From contig SFPN01000004.1 of NCBI GenBank assembly GCA_004551945.1, forward strand, positions 1-64,000: a stretch of DNA of 64,000 nucleotides, read 5' to 3'. Below, piece by piece: positions 35,239 through 44,300 of this stretch (the first letter of the stretch is position 1; every line of letters starts with the position of its first letter). Both the position numbers and the translations under genes were made by a program. Below the pieces are notes generated by a model, which saw only the letters and a program-made list of their open reading frames with translations, made no database searches and was not told the DNA's origin. The DNA comes from Clostridiales bacterium (GTDB lineage: Bacteria > Bacillota > Clostridia > Oscillospirales > Oscillospiraceae).

Positions 35239-36105
35239 ATGAATTTGATCCAGGTCACAGAATCCTTTGTCCGGGACTGCCTGCCTGTGCGGGACCGGAA
35301 CGGCCACAAGGGAACCTTCGGCAGGGTCCACATCCTGGCCGGCTGCGTGGGCTTTACAGGGGCGCCGGCCTTTGCCTCGGCGGCGGCGGTGCGCACCGGC
35401 TCCGGCCTGGTGTTTCTCTCGGTTCCCCGGGAAATCTGGCCTGTGCTGGCAGTAAAATGCCGGGAGGCCATGCCTTCGCCTGTCCCGCCCTTTCCTGTCC
35501 TGCTGGAGAAAATGAACGGCAGCGACGGAGTTCTCATCGGTCCCGGCCTGGGCCGGAGCCGCAAGACGGACGTGCGCACCCTCCGCCTCATCGAACAGGT
35601 GCAGCCTCCTCTGGTGCTGGACGCCGACGGCATAAACGCCGCGGCGGAGCATATAGATGTGCTGGACACCAGACGCGGCCGGCTGACGGTACTGACGCCT
35701 CACGACGGGGAATTTCTCCGGCTGACGCGGGGGGAGGCCATTGGCCCTGATCGGGAGGCCGCGGCCCGGGCGTTTGCCCGGCAGCACGGCTGCGTGCTGG
35801 TGCTGAAAGGCCACCGGACCATCACCGCCTTTCCTGACGGGGACACCTTCGTCAACACCACCGGCAACCCCGGCATGGCCAAGGGGGGCAGCGGCGACGT
35901 GCTGGCGGGGATGATTCTCTCTCTGCTGGGCCAGGGTCTGGACCCCAAAAAAGCCGTCCCCGCAGCGGTGTGGCTGCACGGCCGGGCAGGGGATCTGGCG
36001 GCGGCCCGCCTGGGGGAGTATGGCATGACCCCCACGGACCTGCTGGAGACCATCCCTCTGGCGATCCAAGAAGCCATGGGCGTGACCGGTGGACCAACCG
36101 AGTAG
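35239..36105 (+). CDS. nnrD: ADP/ATP-dependent NAD(P)H-hydrate dehydratase
   Basis: A 288-residue ribokinase-like enzyme that repairs hydrated NAD(P)H. The signature NPGMAKGGSGDVLAGMI is near residue 213, with HKGTFGRVHILAGCVGFTGAPAFAS at the start and LTPHDGEFLRL in the middle. The NnrE epimerase domain often fused to it is absent here. ATG after GACGGAGG. First in a run nnrD, lipoprotein, alr, mazF. Confidence 0.93.
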   Translation: MNLIQVTESFVRDCLPVRDRNGHKGTFGRVHILAGCVGFTGAPAFASAAAVRTGSGLVFLSVPREIWPVLAVKCREAMPSPVPPFPVLLEKMNGSDGVLIGPGLGRSRKTDVRTLRLIEQVQPPLVLDADGINAAAEHIDVLDTRRGRLTVLTPHDGEFLRLTRGEAIGPDREAAARAFARQHGCVLVLKGHRTITAFPDGDTFVNTTGNPGMAKGGSGDVLAGMILSLLGQGLDPKKAVPAAVWLHGRAGDLAAARLGEYGMTPTDLLETIPLAIQEAMGVTGGPTE

Positions 36106-36117
36106 GAGGAATTTCCC

Positions 36118-36726
36118 TTGGGTGCAAAGAAGTTTTGCACACGAATGATAGGCCTGCTCCTGCCCCTGGCCCTCTGCGGCTGCGGCGGGGCAGACAGCGA
36201 CAACGACCTGACCCTGGCGCTCCGGTCGGACTTTTTGTCCCGGGAGGCCATCTCCGGCACCATGAACCTGACGGCCGACTACGGCCAGCGGGTGTACGAA
36301 TATACGGTGGAATTTTCCGGCACCCAGAAGGATGGGCTGACTCTGGTGATCACAGCCCCCCAGGAGGTGGCGGGGATCACTGCGAAGATCGACAAGGGAC
36401 AAACCTTTTTGACCTTCGACGGGGTGCAGCTGGAGACCGGCCCCTTAAACGAAGAGGGCCTTTCCCCCCTGGACGCCCTGCCCGCGCTGCTCACCGCCAT
36501 GGAGTCCGGCTACATCGCCGAGACCGGCAGCGAGCTGCTGGGGGACCAGGAGGTTCTGCGGATCTGCTGCCGGGAGCCGGAGGCGCAGCCCGGCCAGGGT
36601 CTGGAGACCGTACTATGGTTTGACAAAGCACAGAAGACTCTGCTGCGGGGAGAGCTTCGCAGCGATGGATCCACTGTGATCCAATGTGTGTTTTCTGCCT
36701 TTATATTGCAGCAACCCACAAATTAG
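36118..36726 (+). CDS. Predicted lipoprotein, possibly LolA-like fold
   Basis: A 202-residue exported protein with a basic start (KK), a hydrophobic stretch and a Cys-Gly-Cys lipobox-like region (C20/C22). The rest has alternating strands (FSREAISGTMNLTADYG-like start, then VEFSGTQKDGLTLVI) that recall LolA/LppX-type sorting-protein folds, a resemblance rather than a firm match. The TTG start is supported by TAGGAGGAA 6 nt upstream. It sits between nnrD and alr. Function unknown. Confidence 0.7.
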   Translation: MGAKKFCTRMIGLLLPLALCGCGGADSDNDLTLALRSDFLSREAISGTMNLTADYGQRVYEYTVEFSGTQKDGLTLVITAPQEVAGITAKIDKGQTFLTFDGVQLETGPLNEEGLSPLDALPALLTAMESGYIAETGSELLGDQEVLRICCREPEAQPGQGLETVLWFDKAQKTLLRGELRSDGSTVIQCVFSAFILQQPTN

Positions 36727-36743
36727 AAAGGATCGTGTAACAC

Positions 36744-37868
36744 ATGCAAGCACAAATGAAACGGACCTGGGCAGAGGTGTCCATGGAGAGATTGGCCCAC
36801 AACTACCACGCCCTGCGTGGCCTGACCCCTTACGGCACCAAGTTTTTGGGCCTGGTGAAAGCAGATGCCTACGGCCACGGCGCCATTCCGGTGGCCAGGA
36901 AGCTGGAGGAGCTGGGGGCGGACTACCTGGGCGTAGCCTGTCTGGACGAGGCCATTGAGCTTCGGGAGGCCGGCATTCAGGCTCCCATTCTGATTCTGGG
37001 CTGCACCCCCTCCGTTTACGGCGGAGATCTGGTCAAATATAACATCACCCAGGCCTGCTATGACCTGGAGTACGCCAAGGCCCTGTCCGCTGAGGCCCAG
37101 AAGGCCGGAGGCACCATCACGGTGCACATCCAGTGCGACACTGGCATGACCCGCCTGGGCTTTTTGTGCCACGAGGAGACCATCCCCCAGTCCGCCAAGG
37201 AAATCTATGAGGCGGTGAACCTGCCTGGCCTCAAGGCAGAGGGCATCTTCACCCACTTCTCTGACTCCGACGGCAGCGAGGAGTACACCATGCTCCAGTT
37301 CGGCCGCTTCCTGGAGATCATCCGTCAGGTGCAGGAGCTGGGCTATACCTTCGCCATCCGTCACTGCGCCAACAGCGCCGCCACCCTGCTTTATCCCGCC
37401 ACCTATCTGGACATGGTTCGCCCCGGCATCGTCCTGTTCGGTCACCTTCCCGACGCCAGCATGGACCCCGGCCTGTGCGACCTGGTGCCTGTCCTGGAGC
37501 TGAAAAGCCGGGTGGCTACCGTCCGTAAGGTCCCCGCCGGCACCCCCGTGAGCTACGGCCGCACCAACACCCTCCAGCGGGACACCACCCTGGCCGTCAT
37601 CCCTGTGGGCTATGGCGACGGCTACTGCCGGGGCTTCTCCAACAAGATTACCGTTCTGATCAACGGCCAGAAGGCCCCCGTCACCGGGCGGATCTGCATG
37701 GACATGTGCATGGTGGACGTGACCGACATCCCCGGCGTGAAGGAAGGGGACGTGGCGGTGCTCTATGGCGACGGACAGCCTGTGGAAGCCGGCGCTGGGA
37801 TCATGAACACCATTTCCTATGAGCTTCTGTGCGTGCTCACCAAGCGCATCCCCAGAATTTATCTGTAA
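36744..37868 (+). CDS. alr: Alanine racemase
   Basis: A 374-residue PLP enzyme making D-alanine for peptidoglycan. The PLP lysine is K39 in VKADAYGHG; the second catalytic residue is the Tyr of SYGRT; GYGDGYCRGFSNK and GRICMDMCMVDVT complete the C-terminal barrel. ATG 36744, preceded by AAAGGATCG. In many Firmicutes alr is followed by the mazE-mazF pair; here only mazF follows. Confidence 0.97.
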   Translation: MQAQMKRTWAEVSMERLAHNYHALRGLTPYGTKFLGLVKADAYGHGAIPVARKLEELGADYLGVACLDEAIELREAGIQAPILILGCTPSVYGGDLVKYNITQACYDLEYAKALSAEAQKAGGTITVHIQCDTGMTRLGFLCHEETIPQSAKEIYEAVNLPGLKAEGIFTHFSDSDGSEEYTMLQFGRFLEIIRQVQELGYTFAIRHCANSAATLLYPATYLDMVRPGIVLFGHLPDASMDPGLCDLVPVLELKSRVATVRKVPAGTPVSYGRTNTLQRDTTLAVIPVGYGDGYCRGFSNKITVLINGQKAPVTGRICMDMCMVDVTDIPGVKEGDVAVLYGDGQPVEAGAGIMNTISYELLCVLTKRIPRIYL

Positions 37869-38010
37869 GCGACACAGTTCCCCCGGAAGGCCCTTCCGCA
37901 TAGGATGGACCGAGGGGAGAGGGCGCGGCACCCGCGCCCGGCAAGGGCGGCGCACTTTTTTCCCGGGGAGGGTATAAAGGCCGCCTGTCCGTGGGAGAAT
38001 CATAGTGACC

Positions 38011-38041
38011 GCGTTACATAGGATTCCAATCTATGTAACGC
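38011..38041. repeat. Perfect inverted repeat in the mazF leader
   Basis: GCGTTACATAG (38011-38021) and CTATGTAACGC (38031-38041) are perfect 11-bp arms around 9 nt. The left arm contains TACAT, the RNA site cut by Bacillus and Staphylococcus MazF. The element could be an operator or an RNA hairpin in the 5' leader, 33 nt before the start codon. Confidence 0.65.
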
Positions 38042-38073
38042 AGGAAACTACTTTCCGGCGGAGTGTGAGCTTT

Positions 38074-38439
38074 GTGGACAATAGCGTAAAACGGGGAGAT
38101 ATCTTTTATGCCGATCTCAGCCCAGTGGTTGGCAGCGAACAGGGGGGCGTGCGCCCGGTGCTCATCGTGCAGAACGACACCGGCAACCGCCACAGCCCCA
38201 CTGTCATTGCGGCGGCCATCACCTCCCAGACCGGGAAGGCGAAGCTGCCCACCCACATTGAGCTGGCAGCCCGGCAGTATGGCCTGCCCAAGGATTCCGT
38301 GGTTCTGCTGGAACAGATCCGCACCCTGGACAAGAAGCGGCTGCGGGAGCACATGGGGCGGGTAGACGGTCCCCTGATGCATCAGGTGGACGCCGCCATT
38401 GCCGTCAGCTTTGGTCTGCATCCGGATACTCTCGTCTGA
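38074..38439 (+). CDS. mazF: MazF/PemK family endoribonuclease toxin
   Basis: A 121-residue toxin of the NdoA type: [41 protein letters not shown] and [11 protein letters not shown] are all family hallmarks, including the catalytic Arg of the GVRP segment and Thr/Ser of AAITS. The GTG at 38074 gives the usual length; it has only a weak GGCGGAG site 10 nt upstream. GTG 38005 is possible but would place the 11-bp inverted repeat inside the gene. No MazE antitoxin is encoded between alr and mazF (37869-38073). Confidence 0.88.
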   Translation: MDNSVKRGDIFYADLSPVVGSEQGGVRPVLIVQNDTGNRHSPTVIAAAITSQTGKAKLPTHIELAARQYGLPKDSVVLLEQIRTLDKKRLREHMGRVDGPLMHQVDAAIAVSFGLHPDTLV

Positions 38440-38546
38440 GTCACTGCGGGCATCCCGGCACCCTTCTGCCGGGAAAGCCCGTCCCGCCCGGCGCTGCCCT
38501 GGGGTACATAGGCGGCAGAGGCCGGGACCTGTCACCCCAAAAACAA

Positions 38547-38582
38547 AAGGACCTCTGCCTTTGTGTGGCAGAGGTCTTTTTT
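38547..38582. terminator. Terminator after mazF
   Basis: A stem of about 10 bp (38550-38559 with 38567-38576) and six T residues, with A residues on the left. It probably serves both mazF and the convergent gene ending at 38581. Confidence 0.85.
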
Positions 38583-38790
38583 ACAGGGTGAAGTCCTCGT
38601 CCTTCAGCCGGCTGAAGTCCGGGGTGATCGGGCGGGGCGGGACCCGCTTGAGGGGGTCATAGCGAAAGGCAGGGCACGCCCCGTCGGGCTGGGTGATGCC
38701 TTTCTTTTTGCAGAGAATGGTGTCCTGCTCCATGGGCTTTCCCCGTTTGCAGTAGGCGCACCTGGGTTCGATGGTTTTGGAAAACAGCAT
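38581..38790 (-). CDS. Small conserved cysteine-rich protein
   Basis: A 69-residue protein with CAYC (11-14), two further cysteines (C27, C39) and a conserved-looking PAFRYDPLKRVPPRP segment. The four-cysteine spacing suggests metal binding. Similar short proteins occur in clostridia, but I know no function for them. ATG 38790 with GGGAGGAAG upstream. It is 33 nt downstream of ylbJ on the same strand, so probably co-transcribed. Confidence 0.75.
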   Translation of the reverse strand: MLFSKTIEPRCAYCKRGKPMEQDTILCKKKGITQPDGACPAFRYDPLKRVPPRPITPDFSRLKDEDFTL

Positions 38791-38823
38791 GGGACTTCCT
38801 CCCGGACGTAGGATTTGTCCTCA

Positions 38824-39954
38824 TTATACCGGCTTTCCGCCGGCTTTTCCACCCCTTTTTTTCGGCAAAAGGGAATAGATCCCGGACAGAGCCCAGAGGG
38901 CCAGCAGCTCCCGGCGAAGCAGGCTGGGAGCCACCAGGGACGCCGTGGAGGCCATCACCGGCAGAGAGAGGGGGAAGAGGGACGCACCCAGGGCAGTGAG
39001 CCCGGCTGACAGCAGCCCCTGGACCAGCTTCGCCCCCAGATAGGGCCCAACCGGAACCCCGGCCTGCCGCCAGTAGGGCAGGGACTGGCAGTGAACCGAC
39101 AGCCCACCCCATCCTAAGAGAAAGGCCGCCAAGGGCAGGGCGGCAGGGGAGGCGGTGCCCTCCCGCAGCGCGGCGGTGCCGGTGGAAATTTCCATGAGGC
39201 CCATCAGTAAGCTGCGGCACAGAGCAGGAGCCTGCTCCCCGGGCAAAAACCCGGCCAGGGCATTCACGCAGAAGGGCAGCAGCCCGGAGCAGTCCGCCAG
39301 GGCGGTAAGGACCGAAAAGAGGATCACATAGGCGCAGACCCCCAGGGTGGAGGAAAAGGCGGCGCTGACACAGTCTGGCAGCGCCTGAGACAGGGAAAGA
39401 CACTTGGGATTGCTGTAAAGGTAATCCCCTTGTCTATCCTTGGAATCCAGGAAAAAATGAAGGATCATCCCCAGCAAAACCGCGGAGAGCAGGTTGGCTC
39501 CCAGCAGGAGAAATCCTGCCTCCCGGCAGCCGAACACACCCACTCCTGCCGCGCCCACGAAGAAGGCTGGGCCGCAGTTGTTGCAGAAGAGGGACAGCCG
39601 CCGGAGCTCTTTAGGCGAGCAGGCCTTCCGCTCTGCCAGCTGGGCCAGGGTCCGGGCGCCCACGGGGTATCCGCCCACCAGCCCCAGAACCAAAGCGGAA
39701 AGCCCTGCGCCGCTGGTTCCAAAGAGGGGGGAGAGCAGCCGCCCCAGGGGACGGGCGCACAGCTCCGCCAGCCCGGTGGCAATCAGCAGGGAGGAGAGGA
39801 CGAAAAAGGGGAAGAGAGAGGGGATAATCAGCTCCGCGCACAGGGACACCCCCTGCCGCGCCCCCTGGGCGCTCTCCCCGGGAAAGGCGAAGAGGAGCAG
39901 GGCCAGTCCCAGCAGCAGCCCCCCGGTCAGGCGCGTTTGTCCCGGTTTCTTCAC
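38824..39954 (-). CDS. ylbJ: Sporulation integral membrane protein YlbJ-like
   Basis: A 376-residue polytopic protein with nucleoside-recognition (Gate) domain features: LIIPSLFPFFVLSSLLIATG near the start and LGLVGGYPVGARTLAQL in the first half, with FCNNCGPAFFVGA following. In Bacillus YlbJ is needed for spore heat resistance and cortex formation. The GTG at 39954 is chosen because AAGGAGG lies 8 nt upstream. It suggests that the organism descends from spore formers. Confidence 0.85.
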   Translation of the reverse strand: MKKPGQTRLTGGLLLGLALLLFAFPGESAQGARQGVSLCAELIIPSLFPFFVLSSLLIATGLAELCARPLGRLLSPLFGTSGAGLSALVLGLVGGYPVGARTLAQLAERKACSPKELRRLSLFCNNCGPAFFVGAAGVGVFGCREAGFLLLGANLLSAVLLGMILHFFLDSKDRQGDYLYSNPKCLSLSQALPDCVSAAFSSTLGVCAYVILFSVLTALADCSGLLPFCVNALAGFLPGEQAPALCRSLLMGLMEISTGTAALREGTASPAALPLAAFLLGWGGLSVHCQSLPYWRQAGVPVGPYLGAKLVQGLLSAGLTALGASLFPLSLPVMASTASLVAPSLLRRELLALWALSGIYSLLPKKRGGKAGGKPV

Positions 39955-40029
39955 AGCCGCCACCTCCTTGTCCTATACCCTATGCGGGGGAATGTCCATT
40001 CTTTCCTTCCCGTTCCGGGGATGCCCGGC

Positions 40030-40058
40030 TTGCATGTGGGGAAACATTCCGATATAAT
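40030..40058 (+). promoter_or_regulatory. Promoter of apbE
   Basis: TTGCAT (40030-40035), a 17-bp spacer and an exact TATAAT (40053-40058), 32 bp before the start codon. Confidence 0.8.
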
Positions 40059-40090
40059 GAGAGAAATTCGACCAAAGGAAGGAATTTACC

Positions 40091-41080
40091 ATGAAGAAAA
40101 CCCTGTCCCTTCTGCTCTGCTTTCTGCTTTTGCTCTCCGCCGCCGGGTGCGGCCAGGAGGAGGAGCTGCCCTCAAAAAGCAACTTCCTGCTGGACACCCT
40201 TGTGACCATTACGCTCTACGACGACAGCGACCCTGCCGTGCTGGAGCTGGCCTTTGACGAGATCGCCCGGCTGGAGGACCTGCTCAGCGTGGAGAAGGAG
40301 GGCAGCGACCTGGACCGCCTGGCCAAAGCCGCCGGGAAGGAGTGGGTGGAGATCGCCCCGGAGACAGAGGAGGTCCTTCGCCAGGCCAAGGAATATTACA
40401 CCCTTTCCCAGGGACACTTTGACGTAACCGCAGGGCCTCTCATCGACCTGTGGGGCATTCACAACGGAGAGGGCCATTACCCCACCCAGGAGGAGCTGGC
40501 GGAGGTTCTGCCCCTCATCAGCAGCGACGACCTGCTGGTGGAGGAGGGCCGTGCCTACCTGGCCAGGGAGGGCATGAAAGCCAACCTGGGCGCCATCGCC
40601 AAGGGCTACATTGCCGACAAGGTCAAGGAGCTGATGGTGGAACAGGGCGTGGAGCGGGCCGTTTTGGACCTGGGAAGAAACGTCCTGCTCATCGGCGGAA
40701 AAAGTGAGGATGCCGGATTTCTGATCGGGGTTCAGGACCCCAGTCAGGAGCAGGGGAACTACCTGGCTACCCTCCAGGTCTCCGGCAAGAGCATCGTCAC
40801 CTCCGGGACCTATGAGCGGTACTTTACCTATGACGGCAAACGGTACCACCACATTCTGGACCCCTTCACCGGCTTTCCCGCTGACAACGGCCTGACCTCC
40901 GTAACCATTCTCTCGGACAGCTCTGTTCAGGGGGACGCCCTGTCCACCACCTGCCTGCTTCTGGGCCTGGAGGACGGGCTGGCCCTAGTGGAGAACCTGG
41001 AGGGGGTGGAGGCCCTGTTCATCACTGGAGACGGAACCATGACCCGGTCCTCCGGCTTTGCCGGCTATGAAGCCAGTTGA
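40091..41080 (+). CDS. apbE: FAD:protein FMN transferase, lipoprotein
   Basis: A 329-residue ApbE family enzyme that covalently attaches FMN to flavoproteins such as RnfG or NqrC outside the membrane. A lipoprotein signal ends at C20 (SAAGC). Conserved parts: GHFDVTAGPLIDLWG, NLGAIAKGYIADKV, and the C-terminal HHILDPFTGFPADNGLTSVTI with STTCLLLG. It is monocistronic. Its target flavoprotein is not in the window. Confidence 0.95.
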   Translation: MKKTLSLLLCFLLLLSAAGCGQEEELPSKSNFLLDTLVTITLYDDSDPAVLELAFDEIARLEDLLSVEKEGSDLDRLAKAAGKEWVEIAPETEEVLRQAKEYYTLSQGHFDVTAGPLIDLWGIHNGEGHYPTQEELAEVLPLISSDDLLVEEGRAYLAREGMKANLGAIAKGYIADKVKELMVEQGVERAVLDLGRNVLLIGGKSEDAGFLIGVQDPSQEQGNYLATLQVSGKSIVTSGTYERYFTYDGKRYHHILDPFTGFPADNGLTSVTILSDSSVQGDALSTTCLLLGLEDGLALVENLEGVEALFITGDGTMTRSSGFAGYEAS

Positions 41081-41117
41081 TCCTTTTGCAAGGCAGATAG
41101 AATAACTATTCAAAAAA

Positions 41118-41288
41118 ACAGGAAAAACCCTGGGCGTAAATTCCTTTCCTGTGGGATGGATCAATTCCGCAAAAATTCTGTCTGAAATAGTCTGATTTGG
41201 TTATTTTGTAAAAATGCACACCTCCCTGATTGTGCGGAATCACAAGAAAAGTCGGATCGCTGAAATTGTTCTGCGGTCCGGCTTTTTT
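41118..41288 (+). ncRNA. Candidate structured RNA or long 3' leader ending in a terminator
   Basis: In the apbE-gltB gap: ACAGGAAA (41118-41125) pairs with TTTCCTGT (41145-41152); ATTCCGCA (41164-41171) pairs with TGCGGAAT (41233-41240); an alternative GCACA (41216-41220) with TGTGC (41231-41235) competes with the second stem; and a 10-bp stem (41251-41260 with 41273-41282) plus six T residues is a terminator. It could be a small RNA, a switch, or only the apbE 3' end. Confidence 0.4.
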
Positions 41289-41290
41289 CA

Positions 41291-41319
41291 TTGACTTCCC
41301 CGGAGCCTGCGAGTAATAT
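41291..41319 (+). promoter_or_regulatory. Promoter of gltBD
   Basis: TTGACT (41291-41296), a 17-bp spacer and TAATAT (41314-41319), placed just after the terminator at 41251-41288 and 31 bp before gltB. Confidence 0.75.
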
Positions 41320-41350
41320 CCCAGATATACCAGGAAAGGAAGGTGCATCT

Positions 41351-44300
41351 ATGGAACGTTCTTCTTGCAGATTATACGACGAACGATTCGAACATGATTC
41401 CTGTGGGATCGGCGCGGTGGTGAACATCGCCGGAACGCGCTCTTACCGCACGGTAGACAGCGCGCTGAAGATCGTGGAGAAGCTGGAGCACCGGGCCGGC
41501 AAGGATGCCTCCGGGCAGACCGGCGACGGCGTGGGCATTCTCCTTCAGATCTCCCATTCCTTCTTTTCCGCCGCCGCGGCAGAGCAGGGAATCCACCTGG
41601 AGGGGCCACGAAGCTATGCCGTCGGCATGTTTTTCTTTCCCCAGGACCGGTTTCACCGCAGCCAGCGGAAGAAGCTCTTTGAGATTCTGGTGGAAAAGGA
41701 CGGGATGGAGTTTCTGGGCTGGCGGCAGGTGCCGGTGAATCCCCAGGTTCTGGGCCAGCGGGCCAGGGACTGCATGCCCGCCATCTGGCAGGGCTTTGTC
41801 CGCCGGCCGGAAAAGGCCAAGCAGGACCTGGACTTTGACCGCCGGCTGTACATTGTCCGCCGGGAGTATGAGCAGTCGGTGCGGGACACCTATGTGGCCT
41901 CCCTCAGCTGCCGGACCATTGTCTACAAGGGTATGTTTCTGGTCCACCAGCTGCGGCAGTTCTACGGGGACCTCCAGGATACCCGCTACGAAACCGCCAT
42001 TGCCCTGGTCCACTCCCGGTTTTCCACCAACACCAACCCCAGCTGGGAGCGGGCCCATCCCAACCGGCTGCTCCTGCACAACGGGGAGATTAACACCATC
42101 CGGGGCAACGTCTACCGGATGCTGGCCCGGGAAGAGACCATGAACACGGAAGCCCTGGACAGCGAGATGGAAAAAATCCTGCCGGTGGTGGACCCCAGCG
42201 GGTCGGACTCGGCCATGCTGGACAACACCCTGGAGTTTCTCATGTTCAGCGGTATGGAGCTGCCCAAGGCGGTGATGGTCACCATCCCGGAGCCCTGGAG
42301 CCGGAACCGGGACATGCCCCGGGGCATCCGGGATATGTACCATTACTACGCCACCATGATGGAACCCTGGGACGGCCCGGCGGCCATTCTCTTCTCCGAC
42401 GGGGACGTGGTGGGGGCCTGCCTGGACCGGAACGGCCTGCGGCCGGCCCGGTACTATGAGACCGACGACGGCTTTGTGATCCTCTCCTCGGAGGTGGGCG
42501 TGCTGGACATTCCGCCGGAGCACATCGTGCGGAAGGGCCGTCTGGGTCCCGGCAAAATGCTCCTGGTGGATACTGTTGCCGGAAAGCTCCAGCGGGACGG
42601 GGAGATCAAGGGGCGCTACGCCTCCGCCAACCCCTATGGAGAGTGGCTGGACCGGGAGCTGGTCACCCTGGACGACCTGCCCGCCCCCAACCGGCGGGTA
42701 CCCGTCCACGACCAGGCCCTGCGGGACAAGCTGTACACCGTTTTTGGCTACACCTACGAGGACGTGCGCCAGTCCATCCTGCCCATGGCAAAGGCCGGGC
42801 ACGAGCCCACCATGTCCATGGGGTCGGACATCCCCCTGGCGGTTCTCTCGGACCAGCAGCAGCCCCTGTTTAACTACTTTAAGCAGCTCTTCGCCCAGGT
42901 AACCAACCCTCCCATTGACGCCCTGCGGGAGGAGATCGTGACGGATACCTCGGTGTATGTGGGCTCTGACGGGAACCTCCTCTGCGACACCCCGGAAAAC
43001 TGCCGGGTTTTGCAGCTGAGCAGCCCCATCCTCACCAGCATGGAGCTGCTGAAGCTGAAAAACATGAAGATGCCCGGGCTCCAGGCGGAGACCGTGTCCC
43101 TGCTGTACTTTAAAAATTCCTCCCTGGAGCGGGCCCTGGACCACCTGTTCGTCAGTTGCGACAAGGCCTACCGCAACGGCTCCAACGTGATTATCCTCTC
43201 GGACTGGGGGGTGGACGAAAACCATGTGGCCATTCCCTCCCTGCTGGCGGTGTCCGCCCTGGAGCAGCATCTGATCCGCACCAAGAAGCGCACCGCCGTC
43301 TCCGTGGTGCTGGAGAGCGCCGAGCCCCGGGATGTGCACCACTTTGCCGCCCTGCTGGGCTTCGGCGCCCGGGCGGTGAACCCCTATCTGGCCCACGAGT
43401 GCATTGGAGAGCTCATCGAAAAAGAGCTGCTGGACAAGGACTACTACTCCGCCGTGGAGGACTTTAACAAGGCCATTCTGGACGGGGTGGTGAGCATTGC
43501 CGCGAAGATGGGCATCTCCACCATCCAGTCCTACCAGAGCGCCCAGATCTTTGAGGCAGTGGGCATCAGCCGAAAGGTCATTGACCACTACTTTACCGGC
43601 ACCGTCAGCCGGGTGGGGGGCATTGGCCTGGGAGAAATTGAAGAGGGGGTCACCCGCGCCCACGACCGGGCCTTTGACCCCATGAAGCTCACCACCGATC
43701 CCACCATCGATGCCGGCGGTATGCACAAGCTCCGCAGCGGTACCCGGGCAGAGCGCCACCGGTACAATCCTCAGACCATTCTGGCCCTGCAGAAGGCAGT
43801 GCAGGAGGGAAGCTACGAGGACTTCCGTGTCTACACCGGCCTGGCAGACCGACAGGCGGCCACGGACACCCTCCGGGGGCAGCTGGTCTTCCGGCAGGAG
43901 GGCCTGACCCCCATCCCCCTGGAGGAGGTGGAGCCGGTGGAGAGCATTGTCCGCCGCTTCAAAACCGGTGCCATGTCCTATGGCTCCATTTCCCAGGAGG
44001 CCCACGAATGTCTTGCCGTTGCCATGAACACCCTGGGTGGCAAGTCCAACGCCGGGGAAGGGGGCGAGGCGGTGGAGCGCCTGGGGACCATCAAGAACTC
44101 CGCCATTAAGCAGGTGGCCTCCGGCCGGTTCGGGGTGACCAGCCAGTATCTGGTGAGTGCCTCGGAGATCCAGATCAAAATGGCCCAGGGGGCCAAGCCC
44201 GGCGAGGGCGGCCACCTGCCCGGGAGAAAGGCCTGGCCCTGGATTGCCCGGACCCGGTGCTCCACCCCGGGCGTTCCCCTGATCTCGCCGCCGCCCCATC

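Noticed and set aside
44217..44290. A local frameshift or deletion in gltB where the sequence departs from the usual motif
   Set aside because: The frame stays open and conserved motifs resume on both sides in the same frame, so it is simple substitution.
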